A stretch of 35,857 nt of DNA from Jiangella anatolica (GTDB taxonomy: Bacteria; Actinomycetota; Actinomycetes; Jiangellales; Jiangellaceae): assembly GCF_003236295.1 (NCBI RefSeq), contig NZ_POTW01000071.1, forward strand, positions 1 through 35,857. The letters are read 5' to 3'. The notes beneath the pieces are model-generated. The model made no database searches. It was not told where the DNA came from and saw only the letters and a list, made by a program, of their open reading frames with translations. Below, piece by piece: positions 1 to 9,183 of this stretch. The translations under genes were made by a program, and so were the position numbers. Each line of letters begins with the position of its first letter. The stretch's first letter is position 1.

Positions 1-225
1 GCGCACCAGGTGTCCATGGATCACTTCCGCGCGGCCCGCGAGCAGCTGCGCGAGCTGGCCCGGGCCGCCGGCGCGGCCCGTCCGGACCAGCTCGGCGACC
101 GCATCATGCTGATCCTCGACGGCCTCTACGTGAGCGGCTCGATCTTCGGGACCAGCGTGACCGATGACGCCGCCGACTTCGCCCGCGAGATCATCGCCGC
201 GGCGACGGCGAGCGTCAAAGCGTGA
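1..225 (+). CDS. TetR-family regulator, C-terminal fragment (cut by window start)
   Basis: The reading frame is open from the first base and stops at TGA 223-225, so only about the last 74 residues are present. The helical stretch with HFRAAREQLRELARAAG, then DQLGDRIMLILDGLYVSG, resembles the ligand-binding C-terminal half of TetR/AcrR repressors. The DNA-binding domain lies outside the window. An internal GTG at 10 is unlikely to be a true start because the frame continues upstream. The stop region overlaps the convergent oxidoreductase gene by 11 bases. Its targets are unknown. The family call rests only on this C-terminal pattern. Confidence 0.6.
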   Translation, partial: AHQVSMDHFRAAREQLRELARAAGAARPDQLGDRIMLILDGLYVSGSIFGTSVTDDAADFAREIIAAATASVKA

Positions 226-1726
226 GCACCTGGCCAGCATCGCGCAGGGCGTCCTGCAGCCGGGAGACGTCGATCGACTGCACCGGCCGGCCGGTCCGGG
301 CCGCGTCGGCCGCGGCCAGCCCGGCGGCGTGGCCGAGCAGCTGGTACTGCACCTCCATCCGCACCGACGCGAACGCCACGTGCGACGCGGACAGGCAGAC
401 CGGGACCAGCAGGTTCGTGCAGTCGGCGTAGCGCGGCACCAGCGCCCGGTACGGGATCGGGTACGGCCGCACCGGCACCGACAGGTACCCCTCGGTGAAC
501 ACCATGCCGACCGGCTGCGGATGCTCGGCCACCCAGCGCCACGTGCGCTGCACCTCGCGGACGTCGATGTGGTACGAGCCCATCGCCACGACGTCGTGCT
601 GCGGCCGCGGCGCGGGCAGCAGGTCGTGCTCGGTCAGCACGTACTCGCCGAGCATACGGCGCGCCTCGCGGACGTAGAGCTGGTGCGGCAGGTGCCCCGT
701 GTCGGCGAACTCGTCCGCCGCGTAGCCCCAGCCCGAGAGCTCCGACCGCACAGACGCGGGCACCGCCGGGTCGTGCGAGAGGAACCAGAGGAAGTCCTGC
801 GCGTGGTGCAGGTGATGCAGCCGGATCCGCTCCCGCTCCGCCGCGTCGGCCGTCGGATACGCCCACGCCGACCCGTCCAGCACGCTCAGCGAGAACGGGC
901 CGATCGAGTTGCCGTCGCACTTGCCGTTCGGCAGGTTCTGCTCCAGCCCGAGCAGCTGCCCGGCCGCCGCCTCGACGCCGTCGCGCCGCCACCGGTCGAA
1001 GATGCGCCGCCCCAGCTCCCAGTACGCCTCGTCATACCCGTCCCGGCGCGAGAACGGCACCCGATCCGGCGCGGTCGTGAGGCAGACCCGGTACCCGTAC
1101 GACATCACGCCACCGTCGCCGCTCCCCACCGGCGCGAGCGGACGGTCGTGCAGCTGCGGCAGCAGGTCGTCGCCGTCGAACGGGGAGATCCAGGGCGGGA
1201 CGGTGTGCCGGCCGGGCACCAGCTCCTGCCGCCCGGCGTACCGCTCGCCGTACAGCGACCGGTCCTCCCGTCCGACGGCGAACGGGACACCCGCGGCCGC
1301 GAGCAGGTCGCCCTCGTACGACGCGTCGACGAACACCGCGCCGGCCAGCGTCGACCCGTCGCCGAGCGTGACCGAGCCGATCGCGCCGTCGACCACCGAG
1401 GCCGACGCGAGAGCGGCGCCGAAGCGGACGTCCACCCCGGCCCGCTCCAGCCAGCCCCGGTAGATCGCCTCCGCGACGTGCGGCTCCGGGCCCGCATAGT
1501 GGCCGACGGGCACGCCGTACCAGTCGGCGATCGCCCGGCGCAGGTCGCCGGCCATCCCACCCACCACCCGCACGTCGCCGACATCGGTGTAGCCGAGCCC
1601 GCCGGACGTCATGCCGCCCACGTGCGACCCCGGCTCCAGCAGCACGACGGACGCGCCGGCCCGGGCGGCCGCGACCGCCGCGCACACCCCGCCCGACGTC
1701 GCGCCGTACACCACCACGTCGGTCAT
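215..1726 (-). CDS. FAD-dependent oxidoreductase (FAD_oxidored type)
   Basis: This is a 503-residue flavoprotein. The N-terminus has an FAD-binding Rossmann motif, GATSGG at residues 8-13, an acidic residue at the end of the second strand (E31), and VGGMTSGG at 36-43. This is the layout of the FAD_oxidored family often found in sugar-degradation loci. No signal peptide is seen, so it is probably cytoplasmic. The ATG at 1726 overlaps the stop of the upstream glycosidase gene (ATGA), which fixes the start and shows translational coupling. It is the last gene of the sugar operon, so I infer that it oxidises a sugar or glycoside freed by the three upstream hydrolases. The substrate cannot be read from the sequence. 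Confidence 0.85.
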   Translation of the reverse strand: MTDVVVYGATSGGVCAAVAAARAGASVVLLEPGSHVGGMTSGGLGYTDVGDVRVVGGMAGDLRRAIADWYGVPVGHYAGPEPHVAEAIYRGWLERAGVDVRFGAALASASVVDGAIGSVTLGDGSTLAGAVFVDASYEGDLLAAAGVPFAVGREDRSLYGERYAGRQELVPGRHTVPPWISPFDGDDLLPQLHDRPLAPVGSGDGGVMSYGYRVCLTTAPDRVPFSRRDGYDEAYWELGRRIFDRWRRDGVEAAAGQLLGLEQNLPNGKCDGNSIGPFSLSVLDGSAWAYPTADAAERERIRLHHLHHAQDFLWFLSHDPAVPASVRSELSGWGYAADEFADTGHLPHQLYVREARRMLGEYVLTEHDLLPAPRPQHDVVAMGSYHIDVREVQRTWRWVAEHPQPVGMVFTEGYLSVPVRPYPIPYRALVPRYADCTNLLVPVCLSASHVAFASVRMEVQYQLLGHAAGLAAADAARTGRPVQSIDVSRLQDALRDAGQVLTL

Positions 1727-3462
1727 GCCCGGTACTCCGCCCACGTCCGCGCGACCAGCGCGAGGTCGTCCGCCGTCAGCTCCTCGCCGGAGTTGTCGAT
1801 CGACTCCGCGTAGTACAGCGCCGGCACGCCGAGCGACGGCTGCGCCTCGACGTAGGCCCGCCAGGACGCGCGGTCCGGCATCGGCCACTGGTCGGTGTCG
1901 ACGAGATGTCCGGGCAGCGCCGCGCGGGCCACCGCGTGCCGGAACCGCAGCTGCTCGACGACGGACACCGGCGCGCCGTCGACGTCGCGCTCCAGCACGT
2001 CGTTGAGCCGGATCATGTCGCTGACGTCGCCGAACGACGGGTGCGGCGTGTGCGTGACGACCAGCGCGTCCGGCTTGGCCGCCTTCGCCGCGGCGTGCAT
2101 CGTGGCCAGCAGCGCGTGCAGCGCGGCGATGCCCCACGGCCCGTCGGCGGCGCGCAGCGACTCACCCGACGGCGCCCGCTGGGTGAAGTCGACCTTGAAC
2201 CCGTCGGCGTCCAGCCCGTCCGGGCCGAGCAGCTCCGTGACGATCCGGGTCAGCCGGGCGCGGTACGCCGGGTTCGCGACGTCGGCGGCGACCGGGCGGC
2301 CGGCCGGGTCGGTGACGCACTCGTCCGCCGGCAGCCCGGCCGGGTCCCACGCCTTCCACCACAGCAGCACGCGACGGCCGGCGGCGTGCTGACCGGCGAT
2401 CCAGCCGCGCAGGTCGGGCCAGTGATCGAGGTCGACCTCGCCGGTCCCGTACGCGGACTGCCAGCGGTCGTCGATGACGATCGTGCCGGGCGCGACGCCG
2501 GCCGCGCCGAGCACGCCGAGCAGCTCGTCGTACACGTCCTGCCGGGCCAGGTCCGCCGCCGGCGTCTCCGTGCCGGCGGCGCGGGCGCACTGCGCGCCCC
2601 ACCCGCAGAAGATCGGCTCGGACCACCATCCGGCTCGTGGCCAAGCGTCCGCCGGGGCCAGCCCGTGCTCGACCAGGTCGGCCCGGTGGTCCGCGAGCGC
2701 CTGCCACGGGCTGTCCGCCGGCCGCAGCACCAGCGTCGGCGTGCGGAACGAACCGTCCACCGTGGTGTGCCCCTCGTAGTCCAGCCGCAGCAGGAAGCCG
2801 CCGTCCAGCGGGTCGTACCGGACGGCGGTCATGGTCAGCTCGCCGACCGGCGCGCGCAGCGACAGTCCCCACCACGGACCGTCCGGCACGTCGGTCGCGC
2901 CCGCCGCGAGCCGGGAACCCAGTGCCCAGCACAGTGGCGGCGGGGAGAAGATCCCGTGCAGCCGGCCAGGCTCCGCGTCGCCGACGACCCCCAGCGACGA
3001 CGCGGCGGTCGCCGGGCGGACGACGCTCACCGGCTCGGTCGGAGTGGGGCTGAACACCGACGCGAACCGGATCGCCGACCGGAACGTGCCCGCGGCGCCG
3101 CTGGCCAGCACCGCCCGGCCGCCGAGCAGCGTGACGTCCGTGAGACGGCCGGCGCCCGACACCGTCGCCCACACCTCGACCGCGTCCGCGGTGCAGCGCA
3201 CGTGCACCGCCTTGCGCTCCCACAGCGCGCTCGCCGCCTCGACGACGAGCTCCACCGCCTCCTCGGAGCGCGCGACGACGCGGACCGGCTCGATGGCGTA
3301 CGACTCGTCCCGCCCGCCGGCGACGTCCAGGCTCGCCAGCAGCGACAGCTCGGTCCAGACCCGGCCGTCCGCGTCGCGCAGCACCGCCCGCGGCTGCGCC
3401 GGGTGCGGCTTCAGCCGATAGCCGGGGGCCACCACGGTGGTCCCGTCGACGGAAAGGGTCAC
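1723..3462 (-). CDS. Clan GH-D-like TIM-barrel glycoside hydrolase
   Basis: This 579-residue protein has an N-terminal beta-rich domain (about 1-270) and a C-terminal TIM barrel. The barrel has IVIDDRWQ, then DGFKVDFTQ, whose Asp sits where GH27/GH31/GH36 enzymes carry the nucleophile. It later has DMIRLND, whose last Asp is a plausible acid/base. This points to a retaining alpha-glycosidase of the GH31/GH36 kind. The family cannot be fixed by eye and the specificity is unknown. There is no signal peptide. The GTG start at 3462 overlaps the GH1 stop (GTGA). The open frame continues upstream only as a shadow of the GH1 gene, so that longer version is rejected. Confidence 0.75.
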   Translation of the reverse strand: MTLSVDGTTVVAPGYRLKPHPAQPRAVLRDADGRVWTELSLLASLDVAGGRDESYAIEPVRVVARSEEAVELVVEAASALWERKAVHVRCTADAVEVWATVSGAGRLTDVTLLGGRAVLASGAAGTFRSAIRFASVFSPTPTEPVSVVRPATAASSLGVVGDAEPGRLHGIFSPPPLCWALGSRLAAGATDVPDGPWWGLSLRAPVGELTMTAVRYDPLDGGFLLRLDYEGHTTVDGSFRTPTLVLRPADSPWQALADHRADLVEHGLAPADAWPRAGWWSEPIFCGWGAQCARAAGTETPAADLARQDVYDELLGVLGAAGVAPGTIVIDDRWQSAYGTGEVDLDHWPDLRGWIAGQHAAGRRVLLWWKAWDPAGLPADECVTDPAGRPVAADVANPAYRARLTRIVTELLGPDGLDADGFKVDFTQRAPSGESLRAADGPWGIAALHALLATMHAAAKAAKPDALVVTHTPHPSFGDVSDMIRLNDVLERDVDGAPVSVVEQLRFRHAVARAALPGHLVDTDQWPMPDRASWRAYVEAQPSLGVPALYYAESIDNSGEELTADDLALVARTWAEYRA

Positions 3463-4820
3463 GCGTCCTCCTCGATCCCGTCCAACCCGCCCGCGGCGAC
3501 GATGCGGGCGTAGAGCCGGCCGGAGTCCTTCACCGTCCGCCGCCCGGTCGGGTAGTCCACGTGCACCAGCCCGAACCGGGGCCGGTAGCCCAGCGACCAC
3601 TCGAAGTTGTCCAGCAGCGACCAGTGCAGGTAGCCGCGCACATCGGCGCCGGCCGCCATCGCCTCGCCCATCGCCGCGACGTGCGAGCGCAGGAACGCCT
3701 GCCGGCGCACGTCGCGGACCCGTCCGTCGTGCAGCGGCGCGTCGCCGAAGACGCCGCCGTTCTCCGTCACGACCAGCGGGAACGGATAGTCGCGGTGCAG
3801 CCGCAGCAGCAGGTCGCGGAACGAGTCCGGCGCGATCTCCCAGCCCTCGTCGGTGCGGGCGACGTCGCCGGACGGGCCGACGACCCGCCAGGGGAACGGC
3901 CCCGGTGGCGCGGCCGCCATGACCCGCCGCGTGTAGTAGTTCACGCCGAGGAAGTCGCTGCGGCCGCCGATCGCGTCCTCGTCGCCGTCGCGGATCTCGG
4001 TCAGCGGCCGGCCCAGCGCCCGCTCGTAGTGCTCGCGCATGTCGGCGGGGTAGCCGCGGCCGGCCAGCGGGTCGAGGTACCAGCGGTTCACGTAGCCGTC
4101 GGAGCCCCGGGCGGCCGCCGCGTCCTCCTCCGACGGCGTCGCGGGGTCGCACGGGAACAGGCTCAGCGCCGCGCCGACCTTGACGCCCCGGTGGGCGCGC
4201 AGCACGTCCGCGCCGGCGCCGTGTGCGAGCAGCACGTGGTGACCGGCGGCGACGGACGCGCCGAGGTCGCTCACACCGGGCGCGTGCAGCCCCAGCTGGT
4301 AGCCGAGCAGCGCGATGATCCACGGCTCGTTCTGCGTGATCCACCACTCGACCCGGTCGGCCAGCCGGTCCGCGACGGCGGTCGTGAACTCGGCGAACGC
4401 GTCGACCGACGACCGCGCGACCCAGCCGCCGTCGCCCATCAGCGCCTGCGGCATGTCCCAGTGGTTCAGCGTCAGCACCGGCGTCACGCCGCGCGCCAGC
4501 AGCGCGTCGACGAACCGCTCGTAGTGGTCCAGGCCGCGCGGCTCCACCCGGCCGCGGCCGTCGGGCATGACGCGCGACCAGCCGACGGAGAAGCGGTAGG
4601 CGGTCAGCCCCAGCGACGCGATCAACTCGACGTCGTCGGCCCAGCGGCGGTACGAGTCGCAGGCCAGCGAGCCGTCGCCGCCGCCCTCGACCGCGCCCGG
4701 CCGCCGAGCGAAGACGTCCCAGACCGACTCGCCCCGGCCGTCGGCGTCCAGGCTGCCCTCGATCTGGTAGGCCGAGGTGGCCGCGCCCCACAGGAACTCC
4801 GGCGGGAAGCGGAACGTCAT
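3459..4820 (-). CDS. GH1 beta-glucosidase/beta-glycosidase
   Basis: This is a 453-residue family 1 glycoside hydrolase of normal length. It begins with the usual PPEFLWGAATSAYQIEG. The acid/base Glu lies in TQNEPW (E165) and the nucleophile in VTENGG (E353). HWSLLDNFEWSLGY near the C-terminus is the conserved aglycone-side segment. It is a retaining enzyme that removes terminal beta-linked glucose or related sugars. Without a secretion signal it should act in the cytoplasm on imported oligosaccharides. Its ATG overlaps the GH2 stop by four bases (ATGA). The GH1 + GH2 pair suggests mixed beta-glucose/beta-mannose substrates such as glucomannan fragments or plant glycosides, which is inference. 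Confidence 0.93.
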   Translation of the reverse strand: MTFRFPPEFLWGAATSAYQIEGSLDADGRGESVWDVFARRPGAVEGGGDGSLACDSYRRWADDVELIASLGLTAYRFSVGWSRVMPDGRGRVEPRGLDHYERFVDALLARGVTPVLTLNHWDMPQALMGDGGWVARSSVDAFAEFTTAVADRLADRVEWWITQNEPWIIALLGYQLGLHAPGVSDLGASVAAGHHVLLAHGAGADVLRAHRGVKVGAALSLFPCDPATPSEEDAAAARGSDGYVNRWYLDPLAGRGYPADMREHYERALGRPLTEIRDGDEDAIGGRSDFLGVNYYTRRVMAAAPPGPFPWRVVGPSGDVARTDEGWEIAPDSFRDLLLRLHRDYPFPLVVTENGGVFGDAPLHDGRVRDVRRQAFLRSHVAAMGEAMAAGADVRGYLHWSLLDNFEWSLGYRPRFGLVHVDYPTGRRTVKDSGRLYARIVAAGGLDGIEEDA

Positions 4821-7315
4821 GCATCCTCCAGGACGACGGGTTCGGTGTTCCACGATTCGAGCAGCAACCGGCGGGGGCCGGTGTCGTGCCGCCAGTCGAC
4901 GGCGAACCGGCGCCGCTCGCCCGGGAGCAGCGGCCGCGGATCGCCGTCGACGAGCGCCCAGCCGGTCGACTCCGGCGGCCGGTCGTCGCTCAGTCGCAGC
5001 CCGACAACGGCGGGCCCGGCGAGGTGCGCGACCTCCACCGATTCGCCCCGATGTTCCACGTGGAACGAGATCTTCGCCGGCTCGAGGTCCAGCAGCGGCG
5101 TGAGGTCGGTCGCCGTCGAGAGCGGCAGGCACTCCCGGTCGACCAGCGCGCCGCCGGCGTCGGTCCAGGTCAGCTCCGCGAGCACCAGACCGGCCTGGGA
5201 CGACGCGGTCAGCCGGCCGACTGGCCGGGGCACGCCGACGGGGTCAGCGACCGGCCACCGCTCCTCGGCCACGATCTCGCCGGAGACGGTGAGCAGCCGG
5301 GCGGTCACCGTCCCGCCGGCCGCGCGACCCGGCGACGACCACAGCCAGGCCTCGACGTCGATCGGTTCGCCCGCGAAGGCCAGCCGGGAGAGTCGCGCCG
5401 TCACCCGATCCGGCGCGAACGCCCGGGCGACCGCGTGGTACGCCGGCTTCGGCTCACCGGCGTGGTCGACGACGGCCGTGCACCACGCGTTCGGGTACGA
5501 CTCCGCCAGCTGCCACGGCAGCACCATGCTGGCCCGAGGCCAACGTCGCCGGTCCGCCTCGACGGCGTACGCCAGGCCGTTGGCCTGCAGGAACTGGCTC
5601 GCTCGCCGGAACGCGTCCGGGCTGTCGAGACGTCCGCCGAAACACTCCTGGACCAGCGCCGCGTTGTTCCACCAGTCGCCGAGGTGCCGGTGGACCGGGT
5701 TCTCGCGGCCGACCGGCCAGCGGTCCTCCGGCGGGACCAGCGCCGTCCACAGCCGCCGGTTGGCCATGCCCTCGACGCCGAACTCGGTGTGCGCGAGTGC
5801 ACTGCCGGAGTTGTAGAGCGCGTAGTGCGCGGTGAGCCCCTGGTGCTCCCACGGGCCGTGCACGTCGTGGCCACCGTCGCGGAAGTGGAAGGACGGCCCG
5901 GTCGGCGACGTCGGCAGCCAGGCCCGGCCCGGGTCCAGTCGCTCGACCTCGTCGCGCAGCGCCGTCAGTGCGGGGGAGCGGTCGTCGGCGAGCGGGCCGG
6001 CGTCGTCCTCCAGCTCGTTCCCGCCGCCCCACAGCAGCAGCGACGGGTGATGCGTGCGCTCCGGCACGACGGCGGCCGCCTCGGCCCGCAGGTGCTCGAC
6101 GAACGCCGGGTCCTCCGACGGCGCGCTCTGCATGCCGGAGCTGGACTGGGAGAACTCCTGCCAGACGAACAGCCCGGCCCGGTCGCACGCGGCGTGGAAC
6201 GACGGCGTCTCCACCAGGCCGCCGCCCCAGACCCGCAGCAGCCGCGCGCCGGAGCGCCGGGCCAGCTCGACCAGGTGCTCGACCTTCGCCTCGGTGATCT
6301 CGCCGTACAGCGCGTCGGCCGGCACCCAGTTCCATCCGATCAGCTCGACGCGGCGGCCGTTGACGACGGCCGTGTAGGGCAGCGCATCGGCCGGGGCGCC
6401 CTCGTTCGGCGCCTGCACGGCGTGCCGGAATCCGGTCCTGAGCCTGCGCGACGCGTCGTCCGCGCGCACGACCACCTCGTACAGCGGCTGCTCGCCGAGC
6501 CCGTTCGGCCACCACAGCGCCGGGTCGGGCACGACGACGGCGCCGGCGAACGCACCGGACGGGCCGACCTCCAGCCGGCCGGCCGCGACCAGGTCACCGT
6601 CGCGCCGGACCTCCACCGCGACCGTCGCCGACCCCGTCACGACGCCGGACACGACCACCGTCGCCGACTCCAGGTCCGCCGCGACCACCGGCCGCACCGA
6701 CAGCGCCTCGACGTGCGCCGTCCCAGTCTCCAGCCGGACGCCGCGCCAGATGCCCTGGTGTACCAGCCGCGGGCAGAAGTCCCAGCCGTAGCCCATGCGC
6801 GGCGCGTGCAGCCGGACCCGGTCGGTGCGGCCGACCTGCGGCTCGGTCACCGGCGCCGGTTCGACGACGACCGCCAGCCGATGCGAGCCGCCGCCGGCCA
6901 CCAGCGACGTCACGTCGAACCGGGCGGACCGGTACAGCCCGCCCACTCGGCCCACCCGCCCCCCGTCGACGAACACCGTCCCGCCCGGGTCGACGCCGTC
7001 GAAGCACAGCACGGCCCGGCCGTCCACCGCCGGCGCCATGAACGTCCGCCGGTACACCCACGACCGCGTGCTCACCCACTCCGCCGCCCGCGAGTTCCGC
7101 CCCACGTACGGCGACGGCAGCTCGCCGGCCCGGACCAGGTCACCGATCACGGCGCCGGGCACGCGGGCCGGGAGCCAGCCGGGCGCCAGCGCGGCGCCGC
7201 CGGCAGCGGCGCCCGCGTTGTTGCGCGCCGTGACCGGCTGGTCCACGTACCACTGCCAGGTGTCGCCGAGCGCCTCCCGCACCGACCACGAGCCACCGAG
7301 ATCGACCGTCGTCAC
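4817..7315 (-). CDS. GH2 beta-mannosidase-like glycoside hydrolase
   Basis: This is an 832-residue GH2 protein. It has an N-terminal jelly-roll (GRNSRAAEWVSTRSWVYRR), immunoglobulin-like domains and a catalytic barrel. The acid/base is in GGNELED (E434) and the likely nucleophile is in HTEFG (E511). The size, WNWVPAD and VWGGGLVE motifs fit beta-mannosidases better than beta-galactosidases. No signal peptide is visible, so it is probably intracellular. I chose the GTG at 7315, which overlaps the permease stop (GTGA). The 39 residues upstream in frame are Arg/His-rich shadow sequence. Confidence 0.87.
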   Translation of the reverse strand: MTTVDLGGSWSVREALGDTWQWYVDQPVTARNNAGAAAGGAALAPGWLPARVPGAVIGDLVRAGELPSPYVGRNSRAAEWVSTRSWVYRRTFMAPAVDGRAVLCFDGVDPGGTVFVDGGRVGRVGGLYRSARFDVTSLVAGGGSHRLAVVVEPAPVTEPQVGRTDRVRLHAPRMGYGWDFCPRLVHQGIWRGVRLETGTAHVEALSVRPVVAADLESATVVVSGVVTGSATVAVEVRRDGDLVAAGRLEVGPSGAFAGAVVVPDPALWWPNGLGEQPLYEVVVRADDASRRLRTGFRHAVQAPNEGAPADALPYTAVVNGRRVELIGWNWVPADALYGEITEAKVEHLVELARRSGARLLRVWGGGLVETPSFHAACDRAGLFVWQEFSQSSSGMQSAPSEDPAFVEHLRAEAAAVVPERTHHPSLLLWGGGNELEDDAGPLADDRSPALTALRDEVERLDPGRAWLPTSPTGPSFHFRDGGHDVHGPWEHQGLTAHYALYNSGSALAHTEFGVEGMANRRLWTALVPPEDRWPVGRENPVHRHLGDWWNNAALVQECFGGRLDSPDAFRRASQFLQANGLAYAVEADRRRWPRASMVLPWQLAESYPNAWCTAVVDHAGEPKPAYHAVARAFAPDRVTARLSRLAFAGEPIDVEAWLWSSPGRAAGGTVTARLLTVSGEIVAEERWPVADPVGVPRPVGRLTASSQAGLVLAELTWTDAGGALVDRECLPLSTATDLTPLLDLEPAKISFHVEHRGESVEVAHLAGPAVVGLRLSDDRPPESTGWALVDGDPRPLLPGERRRFAVDWRHDTGPRRLLLESWNTEPVVLEDA

Positions 7316-8220
7316 CCCTTGGTGCCAGTCGTCGCGATGCCCTGGACGAAGTGCCGCTGACCGAGGAAGAACAGGATGATCATCGGGATCGTCGTGATGA
7401 CGCTCGCCGTGACCACGATCTCCCAGTGCCACTCACCGCCGAAGCCGTACTGGTCCAGCAGCGCCTTCAGCCCGCGCGGCACGGTGAAGTTGTCGCTGTC
7501 GCGCAGGTAGATCAACGGTCGCATCAGGTCGGTCCAGGCGGCCTGGAACTCGAAGATCAGCGTGATGATCAGCGCCGGTTTGCACAGCGGCATCGCGATC
7601 CGGGTGAAGATCTTCCAGTTGTTCGCGCCGTCGATCTTCGCCGCCTCGAACAACTCCCGTGGCAGCCCGAGGAAGAACTGTCTCAGCAGGAAGATGTAGA
7701 ACGCGCTGCCGAACAGGTTCTGCGCCCACAGCGGGGTGAGCGTGTCGACCATGCCGAGGCTGTTCCAGATCAGGAACTGCGGGATCATCGTCACCGCGCC
7801 GGGCAGCATCATCGTCGCCAGCACGATGCCGAACAGGAAGTTGCGGCCGCGGAACCGGAAGTACGAGAAGCCCCAGGCGACCATCGCGCTGCTCACCGTC
7901 ACCGTGACCGCGGCGAGTACCGTCACCAGGACGGTGTTCCACAGCCACAGCGCCATCGGCGCCTCGTCCCACACGTTCAGGTAGTTCTCGAACGTGAACG
8001 TCTCCGGGATGATCTTGTTGTCGAAGACCTCGCCGCGGGGCTTGAACGACGCGCTGAGCAGCCAGATGAACGGGTAGATGAAGACCAGCGTGGCCAGGAT
8101 CAGCCCCGTCCAGATCAGCACCTTCGCCGGCGTGATGCGCCGGCGGCGCCGGGCCGGCCTGGGCCGCTTCTCCGGCTCCGGCGCCGCCGCCTCGGAATCG
8201 AGCCGCGTCTGCGTCGTCAT
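7312..8220 (-). CDS. Carbohydrate ABC transporter permease (MalG-like, CUT1)
   Basis: This 302-residue integral membrane protein has a basic N-terminal cytoplasmic segment and about six hydrophobic helices. The binding-protein-dependent permease EAA loop, EAAKIDGANNWKIF, docks the ATPase. It pairs with the adjacent MalF-like permease to form the channel for the sugar bound by the lipoprotein encoded upstream. The ATG at 8220 overlaps the previous stop (ATGA). No ATPase gene lies in the operon. Many actinobacterial CUT1 importers share a distant MsiK/MalK-type ATPase, and I infer the same here. Confidence 0.93.
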   Translation of the reverse strand: MTTQTRLDSEAAAPEPEKRPRPARRRRRITPAKVLIWTGLILATLVFIYPFIWLLSASFKPRGEVFDNKIIPETFTFENYLNVWDEAPMALWLWNTVLVTVLAAVTVTVSSAMVAWGFSYFRFRGRNFLFGIVLATMMLPGAVTMIPQFLIWNSLGMVDTLTPLWAQNLFGSAFYIFLLRQFFLGLPRELFEAAKIDGANNWKIFTRIAMPLCKPALIITLIFEFQAAWTDLMRPLIYLRDSDNFTVPRGLKALLDQYGFGGEWHWEIVVTASVITTIPMIILFFLGQRHFVQGIATTGTKG

Positions 8221-9179
8221 CGCTGCTCACCCTCGTAGTAGACGAACCGGCGGCTGACCCTGATCTGGATCGCGGTGAAGATCATGATGATCACGAACAG
8301 CAGCCAGGCCATGGCCGACGCGTAGCCCATCTCCAGGAACTCGAACGCCTGCCGGAACAGGTAGATCACGTAGAACAGCGCGGCGTCGTTGCTGTACGTG
8401 GTGTTGCCGGAGCCGAAGAAGGCCGTGTACGCCTCGGTGAAGGTCTGGAACCCGGCGATGGTGTTCACGATGAAGATGAAGAACAGCGCGCCGCTGATCA
8501 TCGGAACGGTGATCTTGCGGGTCTGCTGCCACCAGTTGGCGCCGTCGACGCGCGCGGAGTCGTACAGCTCCTGCGGCACGTTGCGCAGCGCCGCCAGCAG
8601 GATGATCACCGACGATCCCACCGACCAGAGGCTCATCAGGATCAGGCCGGGCTTCACCCAGTCCGGATCCGTGGTCCAGGCCGGTCCGTCGATGCCGAAC
8701 CAGCCGAGCACGCCGTTGATCAGCCCGTCCTGCCCGTTGAACAGCAGCAGGAGCAGGATGCCGACGGCCACCGGCGGCGTCATCTTAGGCAGGAAGAACG
8801 CGGTGCGGAAGAACCCGGACGCCCGCCCGGCCTTGTCCAGCAGCAGCGCGAGCGCCAGCGACACGATGACGTAGAGCGGCACCTGGATGACGGTGAAGAT
8901 GAACGTGTTCCACAGCGCCGTGGCGATCTTGGGGTCGCGGAACAGCTCCTCGTAGTTCTCCAGCCCGACGAAGTTGGGACTGTTGATCACGTCGTAGTCG
9001 GTCAGCGACAGGTAGCCGCTGTAGATGATCGGCCACGCCGTGAAGATCAGGAACCCGATGATCCACGGGCTGATGAACAGCAGCGCCGCTCTCGTCTCCC
9101 GCCGGCGCCCGATGCGGCGCGCCCGGGCCGCTCGGTCGTCACCGAGCGACCCGGGCGCGTGGACCTGCGTGCGGGCCAA
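8217..9179 (-). CDS. Carbohydrate ABC transporter permease (MalF-like, CUT1)
   Basis: This is a 320-residue membrane permease with about six hydrophobic segments, beginning with LLFISPWIIGFLIFTAWPI. It has the cytoplasmic ATPase-docking loop DSARVDGANWWQQ. It forms the heterodimeric channel with the next gene. The start is a TTG at 9179, four bases after the stop of the binding-protein gene. A purine-rich GGAAGAGG inside the end of that gene is a fair ribosome site. Within the first 30 residues I see no better start. Confidence 0.92.
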   Translation of the reverse strand: MARTQVHAPGSLGDDRAARARRIGRRRETRAALLFISPWIIGFLIFTAWPIIYSGYLSLTDYDVINSPNFVGLENYEELFRDPKIATALWNTFIFTVIQVPLYVIVSLALALLLDKAGRASGFFRTAFFLPKMTPPVAVGILLLLLFNGQDGLINGVLGWFGIDGPAWTTDPDWVKPGLILMSLWSVGSSVIILLAALRNVPQELYDSARVDGANWWQQTRKITVPMISGALFFIFIVNTIAGFQTFTEAYTAFFGSGNTTYSNDAALFYVIYLFRQAFEFLEMGYASAMAWLLFVIIMIFTAIQIRVSRRFVYYEGEQR

Positions 9180-9183
9180 GACG

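Noticed and set aside
164-1813. Plus-strand open frame opposite the FAD oxidoreductase
   Set aside because: The composition is His/Arg/Val-rich shadow sequence with no ribosome site, and the minus-strand flavoprotein explains the region.
3561-5816. Plus-strand 751-codon open frame opposite GH1/GH2
   Set aside because: It spans the junction of two real minus-strand genes and has no domain pattern.
4886-7360. Long plus-strand open frame (824 codons) opposite the GH2 gene
   Set aside because: It is Arg/Pro/Gln-rich with no recognisable domain and lies wholly antisense to a clear GH2 gene. It arises from high-GC codon usage.
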